In this document: positions 15,747 to 25,484 of the stretch, in pieces
How positions within the stretch are numbered: the first letter of the stretch is position 1
Layout: each line of letters opens with the position of its first letter
From: Candidatus Poribacteria bacterium
GTDB taxonomy: Bacteria; Poribacteria; WGA-4E; WGA-3G
Length of the DNA stretch: 64,000 bases
Assembly (NCBI GenBank): GCA_028821605.1
Contig: JAPPFM010000059.1
Location: 1-64,000 of the forward strand
Direction: 5' to 3'
Notes under the pieces: generated by a model
Told to the model about the DNA's origin: nothing
Seen by the model: the letters and a program-made list of their open reading frames with translations, nothing else
The model's database searches: none
Program-made: the position numbers and the translations under genes

Positions 15747-17258
15747 CTACACTTCACTCTTAATGAAGATTAGAAATATCACGATGAAAATAATGACATT
15801 AAGCATGAGTAGTATGCTTAAATCCGGCAAGGCTCGCTTTGCATTTGTGTTCACATCGACCCTTTGAAAAGAGAACTGTGGCAAATTGCTCCAATCTGCG
15901 GCACCCTTGTCCGAAGAAAACCACTCTCGAGACTTGAACACCTCTTCATCATAGAAATAGTCAATTACGCGCTGTCTGTGTCGTCTCGCAGCGTCGAGAA
16001 AATCTCTGACACCGAGCAGGTCTGTGCCCGCCCAGGCTTGTGTTGCGACATCATACAACCCCACAGGCGAGAGTTTCAGATAGAGTCGCTCCACATTTGC
16101 GGGTTGAGTGAAGATGCCTTCCAGTGCGGGCTTTCGGATGAGCCATGTTTGGTCTGCTGTCCCGATAACTTGGGTCCCGAGGAAACCGAAATAATTCTGC
16201 GCGTACGGAATCTTAGGTTCAGCTTCATCGTTAAGGCTACCAGCCGACATGCTGCTGTTGTAGGCATACAACAGGCGACCAGGGTCACCCCAAAGACCTT
16301 CACTATACCCACCACTGCCCAGAATGTTAAAATGCCAGTCTTCCCCTGGGAGCGCGTCGGTGGCGAGGAACCGTTTCCGGTCTCTGTCAAATTCCTCCCA
16401 CATCTGTTCGATTTGATTAAAAGCGGATGCCCGGCGCGCTTGCGGTGCCTCCGGTTGCGGGACCACGGCAAGAATCATATTCGGATAGACGAGAACTAAA
16501 AATCCCCACACAAACATGGAGAGCATCAACGCAGTTCTGGTTCGACGCGTCGCCGCCGAAATCAACAGTCCGATGAGATAGAACACGGAAAGATATACAA
16601 CGGTTGTTAAGATAATCCCGACGATCCGCAAAAAATCGCCGGTGTTCAGAGAAATGGAAGGGGTCATCGTCAGCAAGATGACTGAGAGAAGCAGGCTCAT
16701 TAGCAACGGCACAAGTAAGCAAAGCATCGCACTGATATATTTGGCAAGCAGGATATGCCCGCGACGGACCGGATGCGTCAACACCAGCCGTAATGTGCCA
16801 CGTTCATATTCTCCAGCGAGCGTATCGTAGGCGAAAATCAGTGCCAATAAACTCAGAATCACCTCAAAGATAAAAACAATATCCAGCGAAGCGAACATAT
16901 CCATAAACGGATTGTCCGACCCATGCATCCCGGTGTCCCACAACGATGGAACATACGAATGGGATATCTGAACCTCGTTTCCGAGCTGCTTATCGAACCC
17001 GACATTGAAAATGCTTAATGGATTCGGGGGTCGGTCGACGGCTAATTTCTTTATCCCTACGGAATACGTTTTCTCCGCCTGAAGCTGCCGCTGATGCATT
17101 TTCACCGCAGCGTTATGGCTTGCCAAGCGTTGCTCGTGATCCTTGATGAGCACCGAAGTATTCGCGACGACAAGCAACAGCATAATCAAGGCGGCTGCAG
17201 CAAATCGGAATGTCATGAGGTTGTCGAGGAGTTCCCGGCGAATGAGTGTTGTTAGCAT
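15747..17258 (-). CDS. ABC-2 type transporter permease (type B, copy 1)
   Basis: A 503-residue membrane protein with first segment FRFAAAALIMLLLVVANTSV, a loop carrying NPLSIFNVGFDKQ, and a core starting VFIFEVILSLLALIFAYDTL with GEYERGTLRLVLTHPV. This is the ABC-2 coupling region. A second loop of about 170 residues (TADQTWLIRKPALEGIF) precedes the last segment, LLMLNVIIFIVIFLIFIKSEV. It is the paralogue of 12632-14131 and is the first gene of the four-permease run. The order A-B-A-B indicates duplication of a pair. The substrate is unknown and no ATP-binding gene is adjacent. Confidence 0.83.
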   Translation of the reverse strand: MLTTLIRRELLDNLMTFRFAAAALIMLLLVVANTSVLIKDHEQRLASHNAAVKMHQRQLQAEKTYSVGIKKLAVDRPPNPLSIFNVGFDKQLGNEVQISHSYVPSLWDTGMHGSDNPFMDMFASLDIVFIFEVILSLLALIFAYDTLAGEYERGTLRLVLTHPVRRGHILLAKYISAMLCLLVPLLMSLLLSVILLTMTPSISLNTGDFLRIVGIILTTVVYLSVFYLIGLLISAATRRTRTALMLSMFVWGFLVLVYPNMILAVVPQPEAPQARRASAFNQIEQMWEEFDRDRKRFLATDALPGEDWHFNILGSGGYSEGLWGDPGRLLYAYNSSMSAGSLNDEAEPKIPYAQNYFGFLGTQVIGTADQTWLIRKPALEGIFTQPANVERLYLKLSPVGLYDVATQAWAGTDLLGVRDFLDAARRHRQRVIDYFYDEEVFKSREWFSSDKGAADWSNLPQFSFQRVDVNTNAKRALPDLSILLMLNVIIFIVIFLIFIKSEV

Positions 17259-17446
17259 TAATCATACCTCTATATGCATTTCGTTCCCATCACTTTATAG
17301 TAAAACCGAAAAATAAATTTACACTTGTAGCATAGGCTGTTAGCCTGTGCCATCGGGATACACAACTTCACAGTTCACACGACGATACCAGTGTCTAAGT
17401 CATTACGGAATCTACTATAAACAGCCTCTGCCATAAGCGTCCGCGT

Positions 17447-20254
17447 CTACTGATTGGCACGTTCAAAACGGAGTACGCCACGATGTTCTGTCCCGACGTA
17501 AAAGGTATCCCCGTCAACAACGAGAGAAGTTATAGCATCCGGAATTTCAGGCACGATTTGTTCCCAAGTCCCTGTTTCCTTTTCTAAGTGATGGATGCCG
17601 TCATCATTCGCGCCATAGACAGCATCCCCTGCTGTCGCTAACGACTTAATGATAACGCTTGCCCTCTCTTTATCGGTGATTGCCTTCCACACAACACCAT
17701 CTATTGAATTGAAAACACCTTTGTCGGTTGCGACATGAACCCTTGAATCAGCAAAGACAATTTGATTGAATTGCGTAATAGGTAGCGATAGGTGTGATGT
17801 AATGTCGTTCCAACTATCACCCTCATCAAGCGATTGGACGAGGTGTCCATCCCGCTTGCCAACATAGACGGTTTCTCCTGAAGCAGCAATTTTAAAACGT
17901 TGTGCCATGTTTTCACGTGTGAGTTCGCAAGTTTCTTCTACACCGGTATCCGCCCACCTTGTGTCACCCGGTTTCCATCGGAAGAGTTTATAGTTGTACT
18001 CCATATAGTATGTTTCCCCACTGACAGCGAAGTCGCCGTATAAGCCTTCCAACATCAAATCGTAAGTTAGTTGACGATCGCCTTGTTTTTGACCCAACAG
18101 TTCCAGAAAACATTCTGCGCCAAATTTTGGATTCTCGCGTATTATCTGGGTTGATAAATGCTCAACATCAGCGTCTGGATCTGTAGAGCGAGTAAAGGTA
18201 ATTTGTCCCTCCTGTTTCGGTAACCGATAAGAATCAAAGGGGAGTGTTATTCCCTCAAACACGGTCCACATGAGCCTTCCTGAATCTCGCGGGGGCGGTG
18301 TCTTTCCCTCTTGAAAAATATAACCCTCTACAGGAAATAGGCAATTTTTGCCCGGATCTAAACGATAGTAAGCCGTCTCGCTATTCCGTCGAATTCCTTT
18401 TGCATATAGGACACCATTGACTTCAAAAATCTGCACAATTAGTGGTGTGTCTTCCCTATCTTTTAATTTCGCATTGAACTTTGGCACCTCAAGCGTATAC
18501 TTTGGTCGTTCGATGTCAACAGCAGTCCAGGAACTACCTGCGTCTGTTGATTCGACCACACCCCCAGCAACCGTTGCGTACAGCACTTGAGATGCTTTTG
18601 AATTTGGACGCGTCTCTAAACTGATTAAGTTATTCACACGGCACTCAAGTCTTGTATTGAATCGGTGCCACGTTTCACCGCCATCCTTTGATTGATGGAT
18701 TCCAGTGATGCCACCGGTATAAAAGGTGTTTTCGTCTAAAGCGACAGCAGAACCCACACTAAACTGCATAGATGTAATACCGGAAGATTCTGTGGAACGC
18801 CAAGTGTTTCCACAGTCCGTTGAGCGAGCCACAACGCCTTCCTCTCCACCTATCAGTAAGACGGTTTTTCCAGATGCGACCAGTTTAATCGGAGGCAACG
18901 TTTTCATCAGACTCTGGCGGGCATCCGCAGGCGTTATGTCTGTCCAAGAATCGCCACCATCGGTTGATCGGAATACCCACCACGAATCCTTACTGATGTC
19001 ACACAAATTATGGTAATTTTCATCTGGCGTTCCGTCACCTTCCATTATATTTACCTCTACGGCGACATAGATAGTGTCTTCAGACACCGCCAAAGAACGC
19101 ACTACCACAGTATTATCCACTGGCAACTGTAGGTGTTCCCAAGTTCCCGTCTTGAAGCGGTAGATTCCCAGAGAGGTTCCGGCAAACAGAGTGCCTCCGC
19201 TCAACTGTAATGTATAAATTCCCGATTTCTGTGTGAAGCGGCTGTCTAAACCGTTGTTCATGTTTATCCACGAATTTCCAGCATCGTCAGATCGGAAAAT
19301 ACCTTCATTAAGGACAATATAAAAGGTATCTTCTGTAATCAGTAATTCCCTCACATGCCCGTTTGGACAAGGACCGATAGAATTCCAAGTTTTACCATCA
19401 TCCGTTGAAGCAAACATTTCATCAGATGGGATAATATAGAGCGTCCCGTTGTGTTCAGCAATGGGGATATTGCCCTTGGTTCCTTGACGTAAAAAATCCG
19501 CGTTAACAAGTTGCCATTCATTTTCACCCGCAGGCAATTTGTAAATGTTCTCATAACCCATCACTGCGTAGAGCGACCCATCTGAGGTTTCCGTTAATGT
19601 CCCTACTGGAACCGCTACACCGGGTTCATTCATCTGAATCCACTTCATAACATCCTCCATGAGATCGTCTGACACGTGGAAACCGCCCAAGGCTTCGCGA
19701 ACCATGGGAGCCTCTTTCCTTAATCGTTTTCGGGCGCGGTGGAGTCGACTCTTGACCGTGTTCGGTGACATCTCCAGAAAGTCGCCGATTTCTTCACAAC
19801 TCATCTCACTCAGATAGTGAAGTGCCACCACTGTCCGTTCATTCGCGGTCAGTTTTTGAAGAAGGTATTCAACGATTTCGCGCTGTTTTTCTGTTGCCGA
19901 CCTTTCAGTCTGTTCTGCCATATACTGGGTGTAGAACAGTGCCTCTACTTCTGCTTCACTCATCGCTTCTAAGGATTGCATCGGATTTTTTTTCTCGCCG
20001 AGCCATGTAAGGAAACAACGGGTAGCAATCATATAAAGCCATCCTGAAAACCGATTTGGATTCCTCAGCGTGCCAAGTTTTTCGTAAGCTCTGAGAAAAG
20101 TATCCTGCGTAATCTCTTCAGCGATGTGGTAATCCCTCACCCTCCGCCATACGAACGCGTGTATCTGCTTTTCGTACTTTTTCACGAGAGCAGTGAAAGC
20201 CACTTCGTCGCCCACCAAGATACGTTCGATCCATTTTGCATCGTCGTTTTTCAT
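17447..20254 (-). CDS. ECF sigma factor fused to Asp-box beta-propeller (copy 1)
   Basis: A 935-residue protein. Residues 1-185 are a complete ECF sigma factor: region 2 (FTALVKKYEKQIHAFVWRR, then ITQDTFLRAYEKL and FSGWLYMIATR) and region 4 (LTANERTVVALHYLSEMS, then MSPNTVKSRLHRARKRLRK). The remaining 750 residues carry at least seven Asp-box (BNR) motifs, S-x-D-x-G-x-S/T-W, such as STDDGKTW, RSTDGGDSW and QSLDEGDSW. These form sialidase/sortilin-like propellers. There is no membrane segment, so the propeller is predicted to be cytoplasmic with the sigma domain. It may bind a ligand or protein and control sigma activity in cis. A near copy lies at 22347-25070 with a shared promoter region. 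Confidence 0.85.
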   Translation of the reverse strand: MKNDDAKWIERILVGDEVAFTALVKKYEKQIHAFVWRRVRDYHIAEEITQDTFLRAYEKLGTLRNPNRFSGWLYMIATRCFLTWLGEKKNPMQSLEAMSEAEVEALFYTQYMAEQTERSATEKQREIVEYLLQKLTANERTVVALHYLSEMSCEEIGDFLEMSPNTVKSRLHRARKRLRKEAPMVREALGGFHVSDDLMEDVMKWIQMNEPGVAVPVGTLTETSDGSLYAVMGYENIYKLPAGENEWQLVNADFLRQGTKGNIPIAEHNGTLYIIPSDEMFASTDDGKTWNSIGPCPNGHVRELLITEDTFYIVLNEGIFRSDDAGNSWINMNNGLDSRFTQKSGIYTLQLSGGTLFAGTSLGIYRFKTGTWEHLQLPVDNTVVVRSLAVSEDTIYVAVEVNIMEGDGTPDENYHNLCDISKDSWWVFRSTDGGDSWTDITPADARQSLMKTLPPIKLVASGKTVLLIGGEEGVVARSTDCGNTWRSTESSGITSMQFSVGSAVALDENTFYTGGITGIHQSKDGGETWHRFNTRLECRVNNLISLETRPNSKASQVLYATVAGGVVESTDAGSSWTAVDIERPKYTLEVPKFNAKLKDREDTPLIVQIFEVNGVLYAKGIRRNSETAYYRLDPGKNCLFPVEGYIFQEGKTPPPRDSGRLMWTVFEGITLPFDSYRLPKQEGQITFTRSTDPDADVEHLSTQIIRENPKFGAECFLELLGQKQGDRQLTYDLMLEGLYGDFAVSGETYYMEYNYKLFRWKPGDTRWADTGVEETCELTRENMAQRFKIAASGETVYVGKRDGHLVQSLDEGDSWNDITSHLSLPITQFNQIVFADSRVHVATDKGVFNSIDGVVWKAITDKERASVIIKSLATAGDAVYGANDDGIHHLEKETGTWEQIVPEIPDAITSLVVDGDTFYVGTEHRGVLRFERANQ

Positions 20255-20290
20255 GCGTGTCCTCCAATTAATAACATTGGCTTGTGACCT

Positions 20291-20320
20291 GTGACAGAGA
20301 TTATAGGAGAGAAGGTTGCA
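20291..20320 (-). promoter_or_regulatory. Candidate ECF promoter of sigma-propeller copy 1
   Basis: On the minus strand TGCAACC (20320-20314) is followed after 15 nt by TCTGTCAC (20298-20291), with TATAAT between. The same motif pair with the same spacing precedes the paralogue, although the flanks differ. TGCAACC resembles ECF -35 elements, which would suggest autoregulation; this is inference. Confidence 0.42.
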
Positions 20321-20419
20321 TATTCGTAATTTTATTTTAGATTTTCATTTTAGAAGTCTATCAAACCGTGCCTATCAGCAAGGGTAACACTTCGTTACTC
20401 ATCAGCGAACTATCCCTAA

Positions 20420-22297
20420 TCAGCTATAACGTTGAGACTGAAGCGTATACATCCTCGCGTAAGTGCCGTTTTGCGCCATCAATTCATCATGTGTGCCTTT
20501 CTCCATCAAGATGCCATCTTCTAACACCAAAATTCGATCTGCCATTTTGACCGTGGAGAAGCGATGTGAAATGATAACCGATGTTTTTCCTGCTGTCAAT
20601 TCATTGAAACGCTGGAAAATCTCCTCTTCTGCAACTGCGTCAAGTGCTGCGGTGGGTTCATCAAGGATTAATATCTGTGCATCTCGCATGAAGGCACGCG
20701 CCAGTGCAATCTTCTGCCATTCACCTCCGGAAAGATCAACACCTTCCTCTAAAGTGCGACCCAATATCGTATCAAACTGTTTTGGTAATTTTTCAATACG
20801 GGGTAAACTGCCTGATTTTTCAGCTGCGGTGCGAATACGCGCTATATCTTCACGGGCATCCACCTGTCCAAATCCAATATTATCGCCTACACTGAAGTGA
20901 TACTGGATAAAATCCTGAAATACGACGCTCATTTGGCTGTGGAGGTCTTTGAGATGATATGCTCGAAGGTCGGTTCCATCAAGGCGAATGCTACCGTCGT
21001 TCGGATCATAGAGACGGGTAAGGAGTTTGACTAAGGTAGTTTTCCCTGCGCCATTGCGTCCAACAATCGCTACGCACTCGCCAGGAGAAATAGTGAAACT
21101 GACATCTTTCAGAACGGATTCCTCTGTTCCGGGATATGTGAACGACACCCCTTCAAACACAATGCCTTCTTGAAGTGGACGACCAACCTCCTTGAGTTTA
21201 GTGCCTTTTTCAGGCTGATGGAGCGTGCCTTCGACTGCTTTCGGATCCAGGTCCAAAAAACTAAACAAGTGTTCAAGGAATAGGCTATTTTCGTAGAAGG
21301 TACCACTAGACCTAAATACATTCACAATCGTAGATCGCGCTCTTTCTGAGGCTTGAAAATAGAGCATCATATCACCGATCGTAATCTGCTGTCCGATGGC
21401 GCGAAATGCCGCGTATAACCAGACACCAGCAGTGCTGAGCGTTGAAAGTAAATTCAACACAATTTGGGATATTTCTTGGGTGATTGATAATGTATGATTT
21501 TCGCGCACGAACTTCTGGGATAACGTACGAAAACGCTCAATAAGCATTCTGTGGAGACCAAAGAGCTTAATCTCTTTCACCGGCTCACGGGTGCTAAGTA
21601 GATTTGAGAGATAGTTTACTAAGCGGCGTTCAGCGGTTTGCCGAAACAGCAAACGGAACCAGCGTTTCCCGAAATAACTTGTCGCTATAAGATGCGGAAT
21701 TGATAGAACAATTATGCCCAACATTGCCAAGATGTGGAGATTTGCTACCATAATTAACAGGCTCACCAGTATCAATATATTTGACAGTAGTCCTGCGAAA
21801 TTGTTAACAAAGTTTGGAATGCGTTGAATGGATTGTTCTCGCGCGTGCGCCATTTGATCAAAGAAAGTTGGGGATTCAAAGAAAGCCAAATCTAATCTTG
21901 CGAGTTTCTGAAAAATGAGTTCTTCGGTGTAATGTGAGACTCTCAAGCCCATCGGATATCTGAGCATATTTATGATACTGGTGGTAGCGTTGCTCGCCAA
22001 CCAAATGAGGAGTTGTAATCCGACGAGAAACGCAATCTGTCGGAGGTGTGCAGTGCCTTGCGTTACTTGAACCGCAGCAACCACTTCATCAATGATGTAC
22101 TTTGAGAGCCATATTTGTAGAGGTGTAACTGCAGCTGAGAGCAAATTGAATACGGAAAATACAACCGTCTCTTTCGGACTAGCTCGGAACATCAGCCCAA
22201 CAGCTCTGGGATAATGTCTAACAGTCCTGCCAATTTCAGATAGAGATTTCATAGGATCACTAAAAGAATACCTTGAAGAATTCTCAGTAGCGTTCAT
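20420..22297 (-). CDS. ABCB/MsbA-type ABC exporter (fused membrane and ATPase domains)
   Basis: A 625-residue half-transporter. An N-terminal membrane domain with about six segments (VFSVFNLLSAAVTPLQIWLSK, LLIWLASNATTSIINML) is followed by an ATPase domain: Walker A AIVGRNGAGKTTLVKLL, Q-loop VVFQDF, signature LSGGEWQKIALARAF, Walker B ILILDEPTAALDA and the H-loop IISHRFST. It would work as a homodimer exporting lipid, peptide or drug-like molecules. ATG 22297 has AGGAG upstream and lies 50 bp after the stop of the sigma fusion 22347-25070, so the two likely form an operon. The frame continues upstream, overlapping that gene, but without a ribosome site. Confidence 0.9.
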   Translation of the reverse strand: MNATENSSRYSFSDPMKSLSEIGRTVRHYPRAVGLMFRASPKETVVFSVFNLLSAAVTPLQIWLSKYIIDEVVAAVQVTQGTAHLRQIAFLVGLQLLIWLASNATTSIINMLRYPMGLRVSHYTEELIFQKLARLDLAFFESPTFFDQMAHAREQSIQRIPNFVNNFAGLLSNILILVSLLIMVANLHILAMLGIIVLSIPHLIATSYFGKRWFRLLFRQTAERRLVNYLSNLLSTREPVKEIKLFGLHRMLIERFRTLSQKFVRENHTLSITQEISQIVLNLLSTLSTAGVWLYAAFRAIGQQITIGDMMLYFQASERARSTIVNVFRSSGTFYENSLFLEHLFSFLDLDPKAVEGTLHQPEKGTKLKEVGRPLQEGIVFEGVSFTYPGTEESVLKDVSFTISPGECVAIVGRNGAGKTTLVKLLTRLYDPNDGSIRLDGTDLRAYHLKDLHSQMSVVFQDFIQYHFSVGDNIGFGQVDAREDIARIRTAAEKSGSLPRIEKLPKQFDTILGRTLEEGVDLSGGEWQKIALARAFMRDAQILILDEPTAALDAVAEEEIFQRFNELTAGKTSVIISHRFSTVKMADRILVLEDGILMEKGTHDELMAQNGTYARMYTLQSQRYS

Positions 22298-22346
22298 CAA
22301 GTAGAACTCCTCATCTGTAACGGGACACAACCAGCAATGCCTACCT

Positions 22347-25070
22347 TTATTCGGTACGTTTGAAGCCAAGCACACCTTGCCGTTCCGTGCCAACGTAAAA
22401 CATATTTTCATCAACAACGAGAGAAGTCACAACGCCTGAAATTTCCGGGGCGACTTGTTCCCAAGTGTCTGTATCGCTTTGCAGGCGATAGATGCCTTCA
22501 TCGTTAGCACCGTAAACGGAATCCCCTATTGTTGCTAACGACTTGAGAATAACAGACGCTTCTGCCTCATTAGTAAGCAGACACCAGGTAACACCGTCCT
22601 TTGAATTGAAGACACCTTTGTCAGTTGCAACGTGAACTGTTGAGTCGGCAAAGACAATTTGATTGAAGTGTTCAACAGACAGCGGCAGGCTTGATGTAAT
22701 GTCGTTCCAATTGTCCCCGCCATCAAGCGACTGTAAGAGATGCCCATCCCGTTTACCGACGTATACTGTTTCGTCTGATGCAGCGATTTTAAAGCCTCTC
22801 CATATATTATCCCGTGAGAGTTCACCAGTCTCCTCAACACCGGTGTCGTGCCACTCTGAGTCACCGGGTTTCCATCGGAAGAGTTTGTAGTTGTATTCCA
22901 TATAAAACGTTTCATAACTAACAGTGAAACTTCCACTTAACCCTGCTTGAACCATTTCGTACGCCAGTCGAGCATCTATTTGTCCCAATCGCTCGAAAAA
23001 GAGGTCTGCCCCAAAAACCGGGTTTTCAAATAGCGGTCTGCCAGTTAACGAATCCATCTCAAAAACTGGAGTCTTTCCTCTTGTTCCACGTAACGTATGA
23101 TCGAATAGTTCACGTGAATGAAAAGAAGGCGGTCCTCCCTCAGCACAAGTTAAGGCACTGTCATCATCGGACAATCGAAAAATCAAAACTTCGGACTTCC
23201 TCCGCTTTACTTTAGCATAGAGAACGTTATCAGTGTCCGCTATCTGCGTGACCTCCAGCGTTGTTTCCCTATATCTACCGTGCGATAGGACCATCTCTAC
23301 GTCAACAGCATTCCATGATACGCCGCCATCGGTTGACTTAACGACATCTCCACCGATCCTATCAACCGATTTTGTGATTTCCCTCCCAACCCTTGCATAA
23401 AGGACAGTGGATATACCCTGAACTTGATTCCTCATGAAACCTACTAAATTATCAACTCGGCTCTCCAACCTTGTATTAAATCGGTGCCATGTTTTACCAC
23501 TATCGGTTGAACGATGTACCCCGCTGTTTCCGGCTGTATAAAGTGTGTTTTCGTCCAACACTAAGGTCTTTCTCACGCTACCCCACGTAGCGGAAATACC
23601 TGTAGATTGTAAGGGAGTCCATGTGTCTCCCCTATCCATCGAACGCACCATCGTCCCATCCTCTTTTCCCATCGCCAATAGCACCTTTTCCGTAGCAATC
23701 AACGTTATATCGGGACGCAAACCTGTCAGATTCCAAGCGTTCATCGGTGTTACGTCTGTCCATGAATCTCCACCATCAATTGATCGAAAAATCCACCACG
23801 AACGTTTTTCACCTTTCCACAGTTGTTCCCAAATCCCTTCCGATGCGCCATAGAATCTTAAAAAATTCACTGATGCCGCAACATAAATCTGGTCTTCATA
23901 CACCGCGAGAGAACCCACATGTACCATATCATCCACTGGCAGCTGTAGGTATTTCCAACGCCCCTCATCAAGGCGATAGGGTCCGATATCTGTCATTACA
24001 AATAGCGTGTCTTGGTTTATCCGTAATGAGTGAACCCCAGAATGGTCTGCCAAACGACTGTCCAAACCATCATTCATAGCCTCCCACGAACTGCCAGCAT
24101 CATCGGACCGAAATATCCCATGACCAAGGCAGAGATAGAAGGCATCTTCCGTTATCAGAAGTTCTCGCGTATAACCTTTTGGACAGGGACCAACAAATTC
24201 CCATGTTACACCCCCGTCAGTTGACGCAAACAGTTCATGAGATGGAATAATATAAAGTATACCATCCCGCTCTGCTATGGGTATTTCGCCGCGAGTATTC
24301 TGACGCAGAAAGTCAGTATTTACAAGCTGCCATGCCTCCTCACCCATTGGCAATTTGTAGATACTTTCATCCTCCACAACAACATAAAGGGTATTTTCCG
24401 AAGTTGCAGACAGGGTTCCTACTGACCCCGCTACACCGGGTTCATTTACTTGTGTCCATTTTATAATGTCATCTATAAGGTCATCAGAGTTCTGAAAGTT
24501 GCCTAATGTTTCGCGAACCATAGATTCCTCCCCTTTCAGCCGCTTCCGAGCGCGATGGAGTTGGCTCTTAACCGTGTTCGGTGATACCTCCAGAAAATCG
24601 CCAATCTCTTCGCACGTCATTTCACTGAGATAATGAAGCACCACCGCTGTCCGCTCACGCGCCGGTAATTTTTGAAGGAGATACGCAACGACTTGGCGTT
24701 GCTTTTCTGTCGCTAACTTTTCGGTCTGTTCCGCCATATATTGGGCGTAAAACAGTGCTTCTACTTCTGCTTCACTCATCGCTTCTAAGGACTGCATTTG
24801 GATTCTTTTCTGCCCAAGCCATGTCAGGAAACAACGGGTAGCGATCATATAAAGCCACCCTGAAAACCGATTTGGATTCCTCAGCGTGCCAAGTTTTTCA
24901 TAAGCTCTGAGAAAAGTATCCTGCGTAATCTCTTCAGCGACGTGGTAATCCCTTACCCTCCGCCATACGAACACGTGTATCTGTTTTTCGTACTTTTTCA
25001 CGAGAGCAGTGAAGGCAGCTTCGTCGCCTGCCAAGATGCGTTCGATCCGTTGAGCATCATCGTTTTTCAT
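22347..25070 (-). CDS. ECF sigma factor fused to Asp-box beta-propeller (copy 2)
   Basis: A 907-residue paralogue of 17447-20254. The sigma part is nearly identical (ITQDTFLRAYEKLGTLRNPN; VSPNTVKSQLHRARKRLK), and the propeller carries Asp-boxes such as STDGGVTW, RSDDAGSSW, RSIDGGDSW, RSTDSGKTW and QSLDGGDNW. The propeller has diverged more than the sigma part, as expected if the two proteins sense different signals or regulate different promoters. ATG 25070 matches the start of copy 1 (MKNDD) and has GGAGG upstream; an extended frame to 25106 is unlikely. The exporter 20420-22297 follows directly and is a candidate target or partner. No separate anti-sigma gene is adjacent. Confidence 0.85.
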   Translation of the reverse strand: MKNDDAQRIERILAGDEAAFTALVKKYEKQIHVFVWRRVRDYHVAEEITQDTFLRAYEKLGTLRNPNRFSGWLYMIATRCFLTWLGQKRIQMQSLEAMSEAEVEALFYAQYMAEQTEKLATEKQRQVVAYLLQKLPARERTAVVLHYLSEMTCEEIGDFLEVSPNTVKSQLHRARKRLKGEESMVRETLGNFQNSDDLIDDIIKWTQVNEPGVAGSVGTLSATSENTLYVVVEDESIYKLPMGEEAWQLVNTDFLRQNTRGEIPIAERDGILYIIPSHELFASTDGGVTWEFVGPCPKGYTRELLITEDAFYLCLGHGIFRSDDAGSSWEAMNDGLDSRLADHSGVHSLRINQDTLFVMTDIGPYRLDEGRWKYLQLPVDDMVHVGSLAVYEDQIYVAASVNFLRFYGASEGIWEQLWKGEKRSWWIFRSIDGGDSWTDVTPMNAWNLTGLRPDITLIATEKVLLAMGKEDGTMVRSMDRGDTWTPLQSTGISATWGSVRKTLVLDENTLYTAGNSGVHRSTDSGKTWHRFNTRLESRVDNLVGFMRNQVQGISTVLYARVGREITKSVDRIGGDVVKSTDGGVSWNAVDVEMVLSHGRYRETTLEVTQIADTDNVLYAKVKRRKSEVLIFRLSDDDSALTCAEGGPPSFHSRELFDHTLRGTRGKTPVFEMDSLTGRPLFENPVFGADLFFERLGQIDARLAYEMVQAGLSGSFTVSYETFYMEYNYKLFRWKPGDSEWHDTGVEETGELSRDNIWRGFKIAASDETVYVGKRDGHLLQSLDGGDNWNDITSSLPLSVEHFNQIVFADSTVHVATDKGVFNSKDGVTWCLLTNEAEASVILKSLATIGDSVYGANDEGIYRLQSDTDTWEQVAPEISGVVTSLVVDENMFYVGTERQGVLGFKRTE

Positions 25071-25106
25071 GCGTATCCTCCAATTAACAACATTGCCTTG
25101 TGACAC

Positions 25107-25136
25107 GTGACAGATATTATAGGCGATAGGGTTGCA
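25107..25136 (-). promoter_or_regulatory. Candidate ECF promoter of sigma-propeller copy 2
   Basis: On the minus strand TGCAACC (25136-25130), 15 nt, then TCTGTCAC (25114-25107), as upstream of copy 1. TATAAT also lies between the two motifs. Conservation may partly reflect recent duplication. Confidence 0.42.
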
Positions 25137-25226
25137 AATTCGTAATTTTCCGTTTCAAATGTCTAAAAAATTTCTTCAGCATCCCAGAATTGGAAGGCAT
25201 TTTGTAGCGTAAACTGTTAGTTTGCA

Positions 25227-25332
25227 GACACAGAAGCACAGACTAACAGTCTATGCTACTTGACCAAAGAGGAGAAAGACATAGCCGCGAATTACCGCGG
25301 ACACAGAAGCACAGACTAACAGTCTATGCTAC
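25227..25332. repeat. 33-bp direct repeats with TGTTAGTCTGTGC motif
   Basis: A 33-bp unit containing CACAGACTAACAGTCTATGC is present at 25227-25259 and again, identical, at 25300-25332. A related, partly inverted unit (GTAGCGTAAACTGTTAGTTTGC) overlaps 25204-25225 and another relative lies at 17325-17350. This is an interspersed repeat; the rest of 25137-25484 shows no gene. Confidence 0.6.
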
Positions 25333-25484
25333 AACACTTCTGATCATCTAATAGATTCTGATACATAGGTGGCAACTTGGATTAACTATAGGTACAAAGA
25401 GGGAGATATTCAACGAAAAGGTTTAAAAAAGGTATCGAAATTAAAGCACAAGTCTATGCGGGTTGTAGAAAGTGTAAAGGAGAC

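Noticed and set aside
15864-16499. 211-residue plus-strand reading frame
   Set aside because: It lies opposite an ABC permease with clear motifs and shows no domain of its own.
25200-25335. CRISPR array
   Set aside because: Only two identical units occur, they contain an internal palindrome, the spacing is not that of a repeat-spacer array and no cas gene is present.
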